Assembly (NCBI GenBank): GCA_964019055.1
Contig: OZ025207.1
Coordinates: 16,953,357 to 17,017,356, forward strand
Length of the DNA: 64,000 nucleotides
Source of the DNA: Anthopleura xanthogrammica
Taxonomy: Eukaryota > Cnidaria > Anthozoa > Actiniaria > Actiniidae
Direction of reading: 5' to 3'
Shown here: positions 44,176-56,100 of the stretch, one piece after another
How the letters are laid out: each line of letters begins with the position of its first letter
Position numbering within the stretch: the stretch's first letter is position 1
Program-made: the position numbers and the translations under genes
Notes under the pieces: model-generated
The model's input: only the letters and a program-made list of their open reading frames with translations
What the model was told of the DNA's origin: nothing
The model's database searches: none

Positions 44176-44320
44176 TACAAGTCTACTACAGTGGCCAATG
44201 GGGAACAGTGTGCGATTATTATGATAACTGGGATATGAGAGATGCGAAGGTTGCGCGTCGACAACTTGGTTTTACTAAGACTGTAGGATATTGGAACTAT
44301 GGACAAGGCACGGGAAAAGT
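44172..44320 (+). pseudogene. SRCR unit, 3'-truncated
   Basis: IQVYYSGQWGTVCDYYDN, WDMRDAKVARRQLGFTKTVG and GQGTGKV, then ends. The Cys of VACRQ is Arg. The flank ATAATTGCACAAATGCC resembles 49615-49635. Confidence 0.7.
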
Positions 44321-44650
44321 ATATAATTGCACAAATGCCAACTAGTGAAATATTCTATGATACTACATGGATATTTTTGACAAAATAACAAACAAATACC
44401 TCCTTTTCCTGGAGGAAAAATATGGTTATTGGTGATATAGTAAAAGTCTGAATTACATTCCAGTTTTCAAAACTAGTGGTATTTTAATAAACGTTACAAA
44501 GGTACATGATCACATTGTGCATGTAAGCGAGGTTTATCATATGTATTTCCATAATTTGTCAACCAAACAAAGCATTGCTATCATCGTTATCAGGAATTAA
44601 ACGCATAAGTATATTTCAAGCATAAAAGCAAGATTCACTATTCACAGGCT

Positions 44651-44919
44651 CAGATGTTGGTGGCATTTTGTACTCATAATTTGGAACCGTATGTAATGAT
44701 TATGGTATCTGGGACATGCAAGATGCGAAGGTTGCATGCAGACAACTTGGCTTTTCCAAAACTGTAGGAACTTGGTACTCTGGTCAAGGATCAGGTAAAG
44801 TATGGTTAAACAACATGCGATGCACAGGCTCAGAGTCCTCACTGGGAAGCTGTTCTCATGGAGGATGGGGAAGCGTTCACTCTAGCTGCAACGGACACAT
44901 ATATGATGTTGGTTTGCTC
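44651..44919 (+). pseudogene. SRCR unit with stop before the first Cys
   Basis: TAA at 44677-44679 replaces the Gln position. Then FGTVCNDYGIWDMQDAK, VACRQLGFSKTVGTWY, GSGKVWLNNMRC, HGGWGSVHSSC and IYDVG are intact. If an alternative upstream splice skipped the stop it could be coding, but none is evident. Confidence 0.65.
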
Positions 44920-45257
44920 TTAGAATACCATATTCAAAAAGGAAATGTCTTTGGTTATTCCATGTATTTGCTTTTTAGCTCCCTTGGTTTAACATGCTTT
45001 GTCTTTTTTGAAGAAAGTCTGCATTGTACAACTAATTTCAAATTTCAATTTCAAATTTCAAAACAGCTGTGAAGAAGGAAGTTGAAGGAAGGTCACTGAA
45101 GACAAAATCTTGTAGGCCACACGGTTATTAATGCTTTCATTCCATATGCCAAGTGTTAGCCAATTCTATTTTTACTGAGCAAGTTATATTCAAGATGTTC
45201 AGTTTGGTTATTTATCCATGAATTCGAAGCGCAATGCAAATCTGCACTGTTATCATT

Positions 45258-45312
45258 GCCGATCGGGAACAATCTGCTATGGTAGCTGGATCTCATTTGA
45301 TGCACAGAACCA
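45258..45312 (+). pseudogene. SRCR remnant of the second subtype
   Basis: RSGTICYGSWISFDAQNQG resembles QWGTVCDGSWSINDLKTAN; the rest is lost. Confidence 0.45.
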
Positions 45313-45515
45313 AGGAAACATGTCCTGAGAAAGTTTCCTACTATGGCCATTTGATATGATTTGTAGTCATAGCTCATCACTGTTTACTCAGATAGTAGTT
45401 GTGTTAGGAAGCGCATTAATGGGATTTTTGCATGCAGTTATGTCCAATACGGAGAAGGAAAATTAAATAGAAAAACATTTATTCCAATTTCAAAATATTA
45501 ATTTGCTCTTGACAG

Positions 45516-45750
45516 ATTCAGGTGTCGACGGCATTATACAAGTCTACCACAGTGGCCAGTGGGGGACGGTGTGTGAAGGGTACTTTGACATGAATGATGC
45601 GAAGGTTGCATGCCGGCAACTTGGCTTTACCAAAACTGTAGGGTATTGGTATGAACATGGGACACGTGTAAGCTGTACTCACAGAGGATGGGGGAACGTT
45701 GGCTCTCACTGCAACAGTCACACTTATGATGTTGGTGTCGTGTTGTGTAT
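45516..45750 (+). pseudogene. SRCR unit with internal deletion
   Basis: A clear acceptor (CTCTTGACAG) precedes DSGVDGIIQVYHSGQWGTVC. VACRQLGFTKTVGYWYEHG then joins directly to SCTHRGWGNVG, deleting the GRGTGKVWL...SESSL half. The frame stays open to DVGVVLC, so a shortened product is possible but could not fold as a normal SRCR. Confidence 0.7.
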
Positions 45751-45762
45751 AGTCGCCAAAAC

Positions 45763-45975
45763 ATTTTCCACAATGGTTTATCGGGAACAGTGTGCCGTTA
45801 CTATGATAGCTGGGATATTAATGATGCCAAGGTTGCATGTCGTCAACTTGGTTTTGCCAAAACGTTGGGATTTTCGTGGGATTTTCGTTGGAAGCTGTTC
45901 TCACGGTGGATGGGGGAAATGTATATGTATACTCTAGCTGCAACAGTCACACATATAATGTTAGTGTGTCACTAT
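45763..45975 (+). pseudogene. SRCR unit with deletion and frameshift
   Basis: NGLSGTVCRYYDSWDIND, AKVACRQLGFAKTLGF, then deletion to a shifted GSCSHGGWG. Followed by a TA microsatellite. Confidence 0.65.
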
Positions 45976-45989
45976 ATATATATATATAC

Positions 45990-46785
45990 AGTTGGTTGAA
46001 CTGATCACCTTTATCTTTCATGCAGGAGGTCATGAACTCGATCTTCATCTGAAAATATCTGCAAATTGTCTGACTGTGCCTCTTTTAACCACGTAATACA
46101 CAAGTTATACTGTAGGGAACACAGTTTAACTTGTGTATCAACAAATTCTGTTGATAACATTCTTTCTGACAATCCTTGATGACACTTTTTTTTAACGTGT
46201 AGTAAGGTTGTTCTGTGTCCCATTTACAAGATTTCTCCTTTCTATCACGTTTTTCCTTTTTGCTATCATGGTCGACCTAGTAATAAAAAAAATTAGCGTA
46301 TGTAATCCCATGATTGCAATTTAGAATAAATTAGGACGAGTAAATTTTTCCAATATTTAACAAAATTAAAACACAATTTGTAATCATTAAAAAATTTACA
46401 ACCCCTAATTTATTCTAAATTGAACAAAAAAAAAATGTGATTATATGTTAATAATGTACAGATACAAACATTTCGTCACACATCTTTAATTTTCTTTTGT
46501 GGTAAATTGATTCTTAAGTGACTTCTAGGAACGTTCAATCGACTGTAAACTCAGTTAAATATCCAGCTTTGGGAGTTAAATGTCCAACTATGTTTAGTTC
46601 TAAGCAGCTACTAAATATCTGATTTGCGTGATTTAAGTAAGTGAAGAAAATGTTCTTAAAAAAAGCAAATGTCATTAAAAGTGTTTTAGACGTTTTACAA
46701 ACCATGACAAAGCAAAAGCAAGTCTTTACAATTGGTCGACTCGAAAATCTGGCATGGAGAACCAAAGGAATTCGGCATTCAAATT
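45990..46785. other. Inter-unit sequence shared within the array
   Basis: Contains CTCTTTTAACCACGTAAT and TTACAAGATTTCTCCTTTC, also found at 39260/59755 and 53850. No exon. Confidence 0.5.
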
Positions 46786-47048
46786 GTTTAAGTCTATCAC
46801 AATAGTCAATGGGAACAGTGTGCCATTATTTTTATAATAACTGGGATATGAATGATGCCAAGGTTGCATGCCGACAACTTGGTTTTAGTAAAACTGTAGG
46901 GCCTTCGTTATATGGACGAGGGACGGGTAAAGTATGGCTGTACAGGATGCGTCGTACCAGATCAGAGGCTTCTCTTGGAAGTTGTCCTCACAATGGATGG
47001 GGTAACGTTTACTCTTACTGCCTTCGTCATACAAGAGATGTTCGGGAC
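46786..47048 (+). pseudogene. SRCR unit, frameshift and Cys loss
   Basis: One G is missing in CAATGGGAACAG. The core reads WDMNDAKVACRQLGFSKTVG and GRGTGKVWLYRMRR, with the Cys after RM changed to Arg. The end reads YSYCLRHTRDV. Confidence 0.7.
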
Positions 47049-47344
47049 ACTGAACAACAAAATTTGCAAGGAATTATTTTCTCAGTCCCAATGCATTAAC
47101 CCTCAAAAAAAGGATTCAAGTCTAATATTAACCGAATATATAAGTTATTAAACGAATAATCAAGGCCTACCATACGTAAATCAATAACTTGGTCTACGAG
47201 TATAGCTAGCAGAGAACGATGGTAGGGTAGATCACTCGAGAGGATGCTAAGAAACGTTATGCTTCATTCAATGGATTCATTATATTGGAATGCTCCATTC
47301 TATGCATTTCTGAAACAAGAGGGGTCATCACTCCATTCATCTTA

Positions 47345-47420
47345 ATCTGCAAATAATGGTGTTGATTATGATGATGATGATGATGATGATAAAAATAATA
47401 ATGATAATAATAAGAATGAT
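47345..47420 (+). repeat. (GAT)n/(AAT)n microsatellite
   Basis: A run of GATGATGAT followed by AATAATGATAATAATAAG. Confidence 0.8.
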
Positions 47421-47711
47421 AAGAATAGTAATTTTACATACATACAAGCATACAAGTCTCAATGCTCTTACAATAAGAAAAACAAGTAAACAGTAAGAAA
47501 TGACTAATGAGTAATAAGTAATAAGAAACTATGCAAGGCGAGCAACCCGATAATTTTGACAATAAAGATGAACAAAACATGGCAAAGAAGGGTTATAGAA
47601 CAACAAGTAATAAGTAATGACAATTTTTGAAAAATAAAGAAATCAACTGTAGATACTTGAACTGTGTTAGCTTACATAATTTATTAAAAATCTAAAAACA
47701 AAAAAAATCTA

Positions 47712-48828
47712 AGTACAATACAATACAATACAATAAACTTTATTTAAAGAGGGTGACGTATTAACCCATTTGGTTATCTAACTTACGGCCCTCACTACAT
47801 AACAGAATACAAATTTTACAAACTTATTTGTTAAAAATTGATATATATATGTAGATATTTACAATACAATTATACAAGACAATACATGATGCTAAATAAC
47901 AAAGGGAAATACGTGCTAACATAAATGCTTAAGATATGATATCAGCTATTTATCTAGTAATGCAGTTACAACGAAGAAGTAGAAGTAAACAATATGAAAA
48001 ATAGGCTAAAATATATTTATGTTAATATGTTTAAAATCAGGTATATTAATATTTGGATTGTTTAAAAGATATATACAGTATTTACAAATACTATTATAAG
48101 GTTATACAAAAGTACTAATAGAAGTTGACTAGTCTAAACAATCTGTCGCCCATAAAAGAAGGATAAAAGTATTCTAGATACTTGCGATTGTTTCTTAGAT
48201 TATACGCCTGCTCGCACTTGGGGGAAAGTAAACTATGAAACTTGATTTTGGTCAGATTCTATAGACTTAAATATAAAAATTTACAACAAAGATAGTTGTG
48301 ATGCTCATCTATGGGTTTTACCCCGAACACCCCGATTCAAGTTTTGTAATCAAAATCAGGCATGATAATTGAAATAACCCTCTTCATAAGGTGTAGTAGC
48401 TCATTTTTAAGATATTGTGGAAGAGAATGATCAAAAACAAGATCCCATAATCAATTACTGGTCTAATACAGGTAACAATAAACAAAGCTAAGTCTTGAAT
48501 TGGTACTCTAGCGCGCTGTAACTGGATGAAGAAGTATATATCTCTTATTAACTTTCTTAATAACTTCAATCTGCACGTTCCATTTAAGATTGTCACTAGA
48601 TGTAAGGCCTAATAACTTGGAAGATTGAACTACTTCCAACTTTTTGCAATCTAATTACTAACGTTTCGAAAGATGGAGGATCCTTAGCAAAACAGATTCT
48701 AAGCTCTTTACATTTTTCAGAATTTAAGTGAACACCTTTTCTTTCGAGACTATTGAATAACATTTTCTACTATGGTTTGGGCATTACTTGCGCCACCCTT
48801 AGGAACGATTTCAGATGCAGTGGTATCA
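47712..48828 (-). mobile_element. 5'-truncated CR1-like LINE remnant
   Basis: Minus strand: EIVPKGGASNAQTIVENV near the 5' end, KKLEVVQSSKLLGLT, FIQLQRARVPIQDLALFIV and TCIRPVIDYG, with several frame breaks, and a 3' tail with repeated CAATA and AATAAA-like sequence near 47712-47745. The same RT C-terminal architecture as other CR1/Jockey-group LINEs. Its truncated 5' end abuts the SRCR unit at 48833. Confidence 0.72.
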
Positions 48829-48832
48829 TCTA

Positions 48833-49099
48833 AGATGTGGTCATTGGGGAAAAGTGTGTAATAGTGGTGCCTTGGATATGAATGATGCCAAGGTTGCATG
48901 TGGGCAGCTTGGCTTTACAAAAACTGTAGGATATAGACGTCTTGGACGAGGAACGGGTAAAGTATGGCTGTGGCAGATGCAGTGTTCAGGGTCAGAGTCC
49001 TCACTTGGAAGCTGTACTCACAACGGATGGGGAAATGTTAACTCTGGATGCAACAGTCACACATGGGATGTTGGTGTAATGTTAGCGTTTTCTTATTAG
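48833..49099 (+). CDS. SRCR unit, uninterrupted
   Basis: HLRCGHWGKVCNSGALDMND, AKVACGQLGFTKTVGYRR, GRGTGKVWLWQMQC, HNGWGNVNSGC, DVGV, stop at 49097. The frame continues upstream into the LINE junction, so the exon start is not certain. Confidence 0.62.
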   Translation, partial: RCGHWGKVCNSGALDMNDAKVACGQLGFTKTVGYRRLGRGTGKVWLWQMQCSGSESSLGSCTHNGWGNVNSGCNSHTWDVGVMLAFSY

Positions 49100-50160
49100 T
49101 GCCATGGGGAAAATATGTTCTTGTATATCTTTAGAAATATTCTTGTTAAATAAAAATAACAACAAAATGTAATATGACGCTCTTAAGATAATTCTGTAAT
49201 CATAAGATAATATAGCTTAATAAATGTTCTTGCTCGGTAGATGCCAAACAATAACATAAAGATATAATGACGGTCTTATAGCGAGACGCGCATAAGTATG
49301 ACCGCTTTTAATATATCTACATACTTCTACAGGCGTTTTGCTGCCAAACGAGGTTTTACACGACTTATTTGGGAAAACCAAACAGCTTCGCATCAAATGT
49401 GTCGGTTTAACGTACGAAGGCCCGTACAAGTACTATAAGTATGCAAATACATTCAATGTGGTCATACTTTTGCGTGTTGCGCTGTAAGCTGCTGTGAATT
49501 TAAGAAAGGAACTATTTAGATTATTATTTCTTTTACCCATAATACCTTGAGAAAGTAATCTAGTGAGAATCATGAGCGTAGATACTCATAAGATAATAGT
49601 TCTTTGCAAACTATATCATTGCACAAATGCTGGTTAGTGAATCATTCTACAATACCAAATGAATTGGATGGATTGACAATCAAACTTTCAATAGTAGGCA
49701 GTCACCTTAACTCTCTTTGTGGCATTCAAGGTATAAGCCTGATTTTAGCAAAAGCAGCGTCAAAATACGTAAGGTTTGCTCATGGTCTGGCATACGTATA
49801 ATTAAAATTCTAAATGTAAACGGTCATTTGAGCTAAGCGCAATAATAACGCAGGGGTTACTTCGAGATGAATCCAAGAAAATGTCATGAATTAATTCAAA
49901 TGCTTTTTTCGACCACATCTGACCAGCCTAAATAACTATAAAACTTAGATCTTTTTAATATATAGTTACAGTCAAGTTTGAAATGCTTTTTAAATATTGA
50001 AAAACCGAATTATTGAGGCACTCGAAAGTGATTAGAAAGTTACTTTGACCTGGCTCATACATACCACTTTTATAAAGTAGCCAAAGAAAGATTTATTTTA
50101 TAGAAAAGAAGGCTAAAACGAATTATAATTAAGGTTGAAGTTATAGGTTCACTGTTTATG
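49100..50160. other. Inter-unit sequence
   Basis: No exon recognised. CATTGCACAAATGCTGG at 49617 resembles sequence beside the truncated unit at 44320. Confidence 0.5.
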
Positions 50161-50165
50161 TGTCT

Positions 50166-50397
50166 AGGTGTCCACGGTATTATACAAGTCTACTACAGTG
50201 GCCAATGGGGAACAGTGTGTCAATATAGCTGGAACTGGGATATGAGAGATGCAAAAGTTGCGTGTCGGCAACTAGGTTTCTCCAAAACTGTAGGATATTG
50301 GTACTATGGAAAAGGTTCTGTTAAAGTATGGCTGTACTTGATGCAATGTACAGGCTCAGATTCCTCACTTAGAAGTGTTGACTCTTGCTGGATATAA
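50166..50397 (+). pseudogene. SRCR unit with 3' deletion
   Basis: After an acceptor-like ATGTGTCTAG: VHGIIQVYYSGQWGTVC, WDMRDAKVACRQLGFSKTVG, GSVKVWLYLMQC. GSCTHNGWG is then deleted, joining SSLRS to VDSCWI-stop. Confidence 0.7.
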
Positions 50398-51534
50398 TGT
50401 TGGTGTGCTATTGGAATACTATATTCAGAAAGAACATGTCTTTGGTTATTCCATGTTTAGCCTTTTAAGAGGCCTTGACTGTAAGATTCGAGAAACATTC
50501 GGCGGATGGTAAAAGATCAAACTCGTTTAAATAGCTTGAAACTTGTATGGTGGTTAGAGGATCCCAATAAATGTACAATGGTATGGTTAGTTTCTGGAAA
50601 AAATGCATTTGTGATTTTTAGGAAGAGTTTGAAGTTCGTTGAATATTAATAAGGGAAATTAGCATAATTGTTTACCTGTTTTTAAGGTAAAATTATGTCA
50701 CTATTTTTCATGTTTAGCCTTTGTCTTTAGCAATGAAATTTTTTGAGCATCAATTTCCATGCATTAGCAATACATAGGAAAGCAAAACATTCTGAAAACT
50801 TAATAGCTTTCGCATAAAATAGGTTTAACATTCATGTTTCCAAATATTCAGAAATTTAGCATTGATAAATACTGTTTCTTTGATCAAACTTTCTACCGTG
50901 TCCAACGCACCTCTTTGGCTGAAAACTACCAGCTTGGTAGATGAGACCTTCCTAAAGATCACCATCACGATAAATCCTTGGGTTTTTTATTTTCAGAGCC
51001 AAAACGATTAGAGCAAATATGCCTATTGAACCCCAGCAAATGATAGTACATTTTTCAAGAAAAATGTTCTGTTTCTGTTGTTTTATATGATTAGATGTTA
51101 ATAATGTTTTTCTAAAGAAGAGATAGATGTTCAAGAATTAGTAAATGAGATGTAAAGGAGCATCAAAACATTTTACGTGTTTTTTTATACGCATAACTTA
51201 AAATGTGCGTCAACCGCATCGTCAATAGTGTCAGAGTTGAGGAAGAGCCTGGGGTCGAGTGTAACTATTACTCTAATCGGATGGAACTTTCAGTACTATT
51301 ATTCTCATCTAGAATAAATCGAAAGTTATTTAGATACCTAGTGTTGTTTGTAGTCCACGAAACCATTTTAAGACCTTGATTATTTGCTTTCAGTTGCACA
51401 CTCATAATTCCTTTGGGTCTTGTAATGTTTCACTCCAACAACCTTTTTTGAAATGTGTGTTCATCGTAACTAATTCTTCTATGTCTTACATTCCCATGTT
51501 TTTATTCCTTCCTTACTTCTTTCCTTTCTTTCGA

Positions 51535-51625
51535 TCTTCCTTCCTTCCTTCCTTCCTTCCTTCCTTTCTTCTTTCCTTCCTTTCTTCCTTCGTTCTTTCC
51601 TTCATTCATTCCGTTCGTACTTTCG
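51535..51625 (+). repeat. (CTTC)n-rich microsatellite
   Basis: Imperfect TTCC/CTTC tetranucleotide run. Confidence 0.9.
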
Positions 51626-51723
51626 TTCCTTCCTTTTTTGAGGGGGAGGCGGGGTCATAACCAGTATCCACTGAGAGTAGGGGACACAATGATTTTTCAG
51701 AACTTCTTCTTTTTATCCTCCAC

Positions 51724-51882
51724 AAAACAAAACAAAACACAACACAACAACACAACACAACACAACACAACACAACACAACACAACACAACACAACACAA
51801 CACAACACAACACAACACAACACAACACAACACAACAACACAACACAACACAACACAACACAACACAACACAACACAACAAA
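51724..51882 (+). repeat. (AACAC)n pentanucleotide satellite
   Basis: About 30 copies of a 5 bp unit with two single-unit slips. It produces spurious Cys-Val-Leu frames on the minus strand. Confidence 0.97.
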
Positions 51883-53967
51883 TTTTCGAAACACATAATT
51901 TTCTGTTAAGAGCTACCTAAAGCTTTTACATGAGTTTAATACAATAAAAATGTTGCAATTGTCCGTCAAAACACTGCAATCACATTTCCGAGACGCTATT
52001 AAATATCTCAAAATTTTCAAGGAGGTGGCGGTAATTTTTCGGGTCCCCCAAAATAGCCCCCCCTCCCCCCAAACTAAAAAACTAGTAAATTTAGTAAATT
52101 CAAACTTTTCAAAGTAAGAGAAGACTCACTTGCACCACCGGGTAATAAGTATAACAATTCCGGTTCTGATATATAGATTTAGATTGAATTTGGTTACTGT
52201 ACGATCAGGCTTTTCCTTGCCTTTGTGTTAGAGGTACAGGGACCGCGGAGCTCATTTTAAAGTGGGGGCCGGGATGGGAGGGTCAAGTATACAAATTAGT
52301 GGCGAAAAGTGGAGAGCTAATATAAGAAGATGTAAAACTGATGAGTAGTATGCAAAAGGTGAAAGAGCGGATCGGCTCTGCAGACTTTCTCTTGAAATTC
52401 TTGATCCTCCAGCTACATGAAAACGATGCTTCGGACAAACTCTCGTTGTCGCGAGAAGTAGAACATAGCCTACACCTTGTGCTTCTCTTCACACTTCTTT
52501 CGTGCTTACTTGACTTCCTGCGTGTTTATTACTGAACGGAGCACTGAAAAAGCTGTTTTATTCGTTAAGTCGAGTAAGTATATACAAGCAACAATAAAAA
52601 ACTAGAAAACTAACGTCTTATACTCGAAAAGGAAATTACTTGAGCCATATCTATGGCAAGTTTTACACAAAAATCAAAACAAAAAAAACACTTATTTTCT
52701 CCCCAAATTTACCATTTCTTTTTTATATAATCAAAACAAATTGAAAATTGAAGTTGAGGTACGTAAACATCATTGAAATCTACAAATTATATACGACGGC
52801 TAACACTAATGATATTGAAGCGTTAAGGTCCGTCCCCTGCATGATTAAATAAAAATATTCGATGATTGTACAGGTATAAATTCAATAAGGATAGCCTAAC
52901 AAACTTTATTTACTTAAATTTCGTATGTTTAAGAAAAGAAAATCAGAATTTGTTTTGTTTCAGTAGCTCTTTAAATTTTGTTCAGTTCGCGGATGCCGTT
53001 AAGAACACCTGTAATCTGATGTTTTGTCACTCCAGAAAAAAATGCTTATACTCAAAAACCCAAGGAAATTTATGTTGTTTCCCTTCAAATAGCTTATTAT
53101 CTTCATATTCACCAGTAATTGTACTTGGAATATTGGTTGGACACTCTGGAAATTGTAATTTTTTCCGAAGCAGTTTTCGGTATCACTTCTGGCACATTGA
53201 CTACTCACCAACCATGAACAAAAAAAAAATTGGTTCAATTTCTTAATTATAACCAATTATTAAGAAACACAAACATATTACAAGTATATAGTTAACTGTT
53301 TATCAAAAATATTTGATAATTTATCGCCTCAAAGTTTCGCTCTAGCTCTTTTAAAGTTGCTCTCTCAGTAATCAGGCTTACTAGCGTAATAAATCGAGTG
53401 CTTGATATGAAGAAAATTCAAATTTCAATTTCTCCCAAAATAACAGCTTTTAGAACTTGAAAATACACAAAAATTTTTACCATCGAAGGCTCAATCCATT
53501 GGTAAATTTTGGGGGAAATTGCGAAAAAAGTTTTTTTTTTCCATCCGCCGTAAACTCCCGATATTTCTCGACTCTTACAGTCAAGCTCTCTTAAGCTCGC
53601 TTGGTTTATCATGCTTTACCTTTTTTGAAGAAAGTGGGCATTGTACAAAAAACCAGCTGTGAATAAAGGTGAAGGAAGGACACTGGAGACAAAATATTTT
53701 AGGCCCAACATCCCGTGTGCTCGGTAGAGTCATAGAACTTAGTTTGTATTGCTTTTAAGCAATACAATATTTAAAAATATCTGCAAGTGGTTGGACCATC
53801 ACTAAGACATTTTCTAACCACGTGGTGAGGTTGTTCTGTCTCATTTACAAGATTTCTCCTTTCTTTCGTTTTCCTTTTCTACTATCATTTGACTCGAATC
53901 AGTAATCCAATTATTGGTAGGTAAGCCATATACAACAAATCGAAGGTCAACCTTAGTTAGCACTAAT

Positions 53968-54118
53968 AATCAAGTCTACCAATTCGATAACAGTCAAAAA
54001 TCAGTTCGTGATGACACTTGGACCACAAATAATCTGAATAATGTTGATGTTGCGGGTCGGCAATTGGATTTTGCCCACGGTTTGATATTCGTATATGGAA
54101 GAAATGGTAAATTATAGC
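53968..54118 (+). pseudogene. SRCR remnant of the second subtype
   Basis: RDDTWTTNNLNNVDVAGRQ parallels CDDTWNSYDLNTAKVACRQ at 63640. Cysteines are lost, and it ends GRNGKL-stop. Confidence 0.6.
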
Positions 54119-54358
54119 TGGGGAACAGACTGCAATAGTGACTGAAGCTCAGATGATTTGACTTATGTCCAGGTCGCTTGTTGATTGGTTTTATCAAATC
54201 TCTAGGATATTGGTTGTGGTGACATGGGACGGGTAATATAAGGTGTGGCTGTTCGCCATGTGTTCAGGATTGGAATCTGCACTTGGAAGCTGTTCTCAAA
54301 ACGGATGGGGAAATGTTGACCCTTACTGCAATCGGCACACACGGGATGCTGATGTGAT
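54119..54358 (+). pseudogene. SRCR remnant with many lesions
   Basis: GGGGAACAGACTGCAATAG, CAGGTCGCTTGTTG, TAGGATATTGG, TTGGAAGCTGTTCTC and ACGGATGGGGAAATGTTG keep the SRCR order with stops in every frame. Confidence 0.6.
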
Positions 54359-54829
54359 AGGTAAGACAATTTTGAAGGAATTTGTAAAAATCCAAAGAAA
54401 TAAACCCTAGTATTAATAAGAAAAAGTAACGTCGGGTCTTAGAATGCATACATCATGTTTTGGATCAACACGTCCGAATAGTTGGCAGAGTAGGATAGTA
54501 GCTATGGAGTTGCTTGAGGCGAAGCTAAAAAAACTTTATAAATTCTTCGTAATATTTCATTCGCCTCGCCCTCATTCTCTTAAAAGATGGTAAAACGATT
54601 TTTTAATTTTTTTTTGCAGTCTGAAAGACAATTAAATTTTCCAACAACAAAAAAGAGGTATCAAAGCACTTGCAGCTGTCTTTAACCTTAGCTGGCGCGA
54701 GTGGTCTATCACATCTTTTTCCATAGGTAGCCAACCAGTCAAAGCTTTATACTCATTTTCTCAGAAAAACTATCTTGCAAAAAATAATTGTTTTTCTAAT
54801 ATATAGATTCCATATGCAGATATTTTAAA

Positions 54830-55111
54830 TGTGTCCGCGGCATTATACAAGTCTACCACATTGGTCAGTGGGGAACAGTATGTGATATTGGTCATGGTTA
54901 CTGGGATATGAATGATGCGAAGGTTGCTTGTCGTCAACTAGGTTTTACCAAAACTGTTGGTTATTGGTACTGGGGACGAGGGACGGGCAAAGTATGGCTG
55001 TACGAGATGCAGTGTACAGACTCAGAGTCCTCACTTGGAAGTTGTACTCACAACGGATGGGTGTTTCATCTGGCTGCAACAGTCACACATGGGATGTTAG
55101 TAAAACTCAAA
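54830..55111 (+). pseudogene. SRCR unit, late frameshift
   Basis: RGIIQVYHIGQWGTVCDIG, YWDMNDAKVACRQLGFTKT, GRGTGKVWLYEMQC and LGSCTHNGW are intact. About four bases are missing after GGATGGG, so the CNSHTWDV end is out of frame. Confidence 0.72.
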
Positions 55112-55303
55112 TAACTGAGTTGAAAGTGCTGCTTTTCGTGTTATGTGCAAATGGCTGGAATTTCACTGTCTTTTGACAAGAAAATGTTGCCCCGTCTTGT
55201 AGGTAATAAAATCTCATTTAAAATGCAATGTGTTACCCTTTGTTTCGTTTTCACTACCTTGTTTAAATGACGTTCATGACATTGTTTTTGTAAATTTACA
55301 AGC

Positions 55304-55552
55304 GTGAGATTGAACAATGGGGAACAGTCTGCAATGAGTTTTGGGACTCATTTGATCTGAATATTGCCAAGACTGCATGTCGACAACTTTGGTTTAGCAA
55401 AACTGTTGGATATTCGTACCGCAGACGAGGAACGGATACAATATAGATTGATAGCATGTATTGTACAGGTTCAAAGGACTTGCTAGGAGGCTGTTCTCAC
55501 AATGGATTGGGAAGCGTTTGGCCTGGCTGCAACGATCACACCTACAGTCAAT
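55304..55552 (+). pseudogene. SRCR unit of the second subtype, stop-bearing
   Basis: EQWGTVCNEFWDSFDLNIAK, TACRQLWFSKTVGYSY, then a stop in GTDTI*, and CSHNGLGSVWPGC. Close relative of 63610. Its flank (CCTACAGTCAATT...CGGCCTAC) is where element 4 inserted. Confidence 0.65.
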
Positions 55553-55649
55553 TAAAAAAACGTCATTGACCGGCCTACACGCCTATTAGTGGAGTGGATA
55601 ACAGCAATTTTTCAGCAAATTGTTCGAAATGTGATACAAGCATGAAATT

Positions 55650-56005
55650 TCACAGGATTGACATTTAGACATTGCTTGATAAATCTACTCGTTTAGCCAA
55701 GTGAAAATCAAAAGTGTTCGGCAAGGGGGGGACATTTTGAAATGTGACGTCATTTTTCAAGATGGCCGCCATTTGGTGATATCCCTGTTAATGTATATGG
55801 CAATGAATACTATATTTTTTGTAATATAAACTATATTAAGGCATTGCTTGATAAATGTAATCGATTAGCCACTCAAAAATGAAAAGTGTTCAGCAGGGGG
55901 GGGGGGGGGGACATTTTGACATTTGACGTCATATTTTCAAGATGGCCGCCATTTCGTGATATCCATGTTAGTGTCCATGCCAATGTATGCTATAATTATT
56001 ATTAA
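55650..56005 (+). repeat. Two-copy tandem repeat, about 180 bp, in element 4
   Basis: Each copy has CATTGCTTGATAAAT, AAAAGTGTTC(G/A)GCA, a G run, ACATTTTGA, TGACGTCAT and AAGATGGCCGCCATTT. Subterminal repeats of this kind can be transposase binding sites or promoter parts. Confidence 0.8.
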
Positions 56006-56100
56006 ATCTCATTTTTTTCTACTATTTATGCAAAGTACGAAATTAAAACTATGACCCATCTGGAATTTGAAACAAAGGGTTCAAAGATTATGTCATGTTC

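Larger units (their letters stand above)
50400..53965. other. 3.5 kb stretch without an SRCR unit
   Basis: Holds CTTC and AACAC satellites (separate entries) and array-type intron sequence at 53590-53890 that matches 44980-45130 and 46140-46260. Frames such as 52866-53246 have no motif I recognise and I do not call them genes. Confidence 0.5.

Noticed and set aside
51606..51898. Cys/Val/Leu-rich frames on the minus strand resembling a membrane peptide
   Set aside because: Translation of the (AACAC)n satellite.
52866..53246. 126-codon open frame as a gene
   Set aside because: No motif, no splice context, overlapped by an antisense frame of similar length, AT-rich; likely chance.
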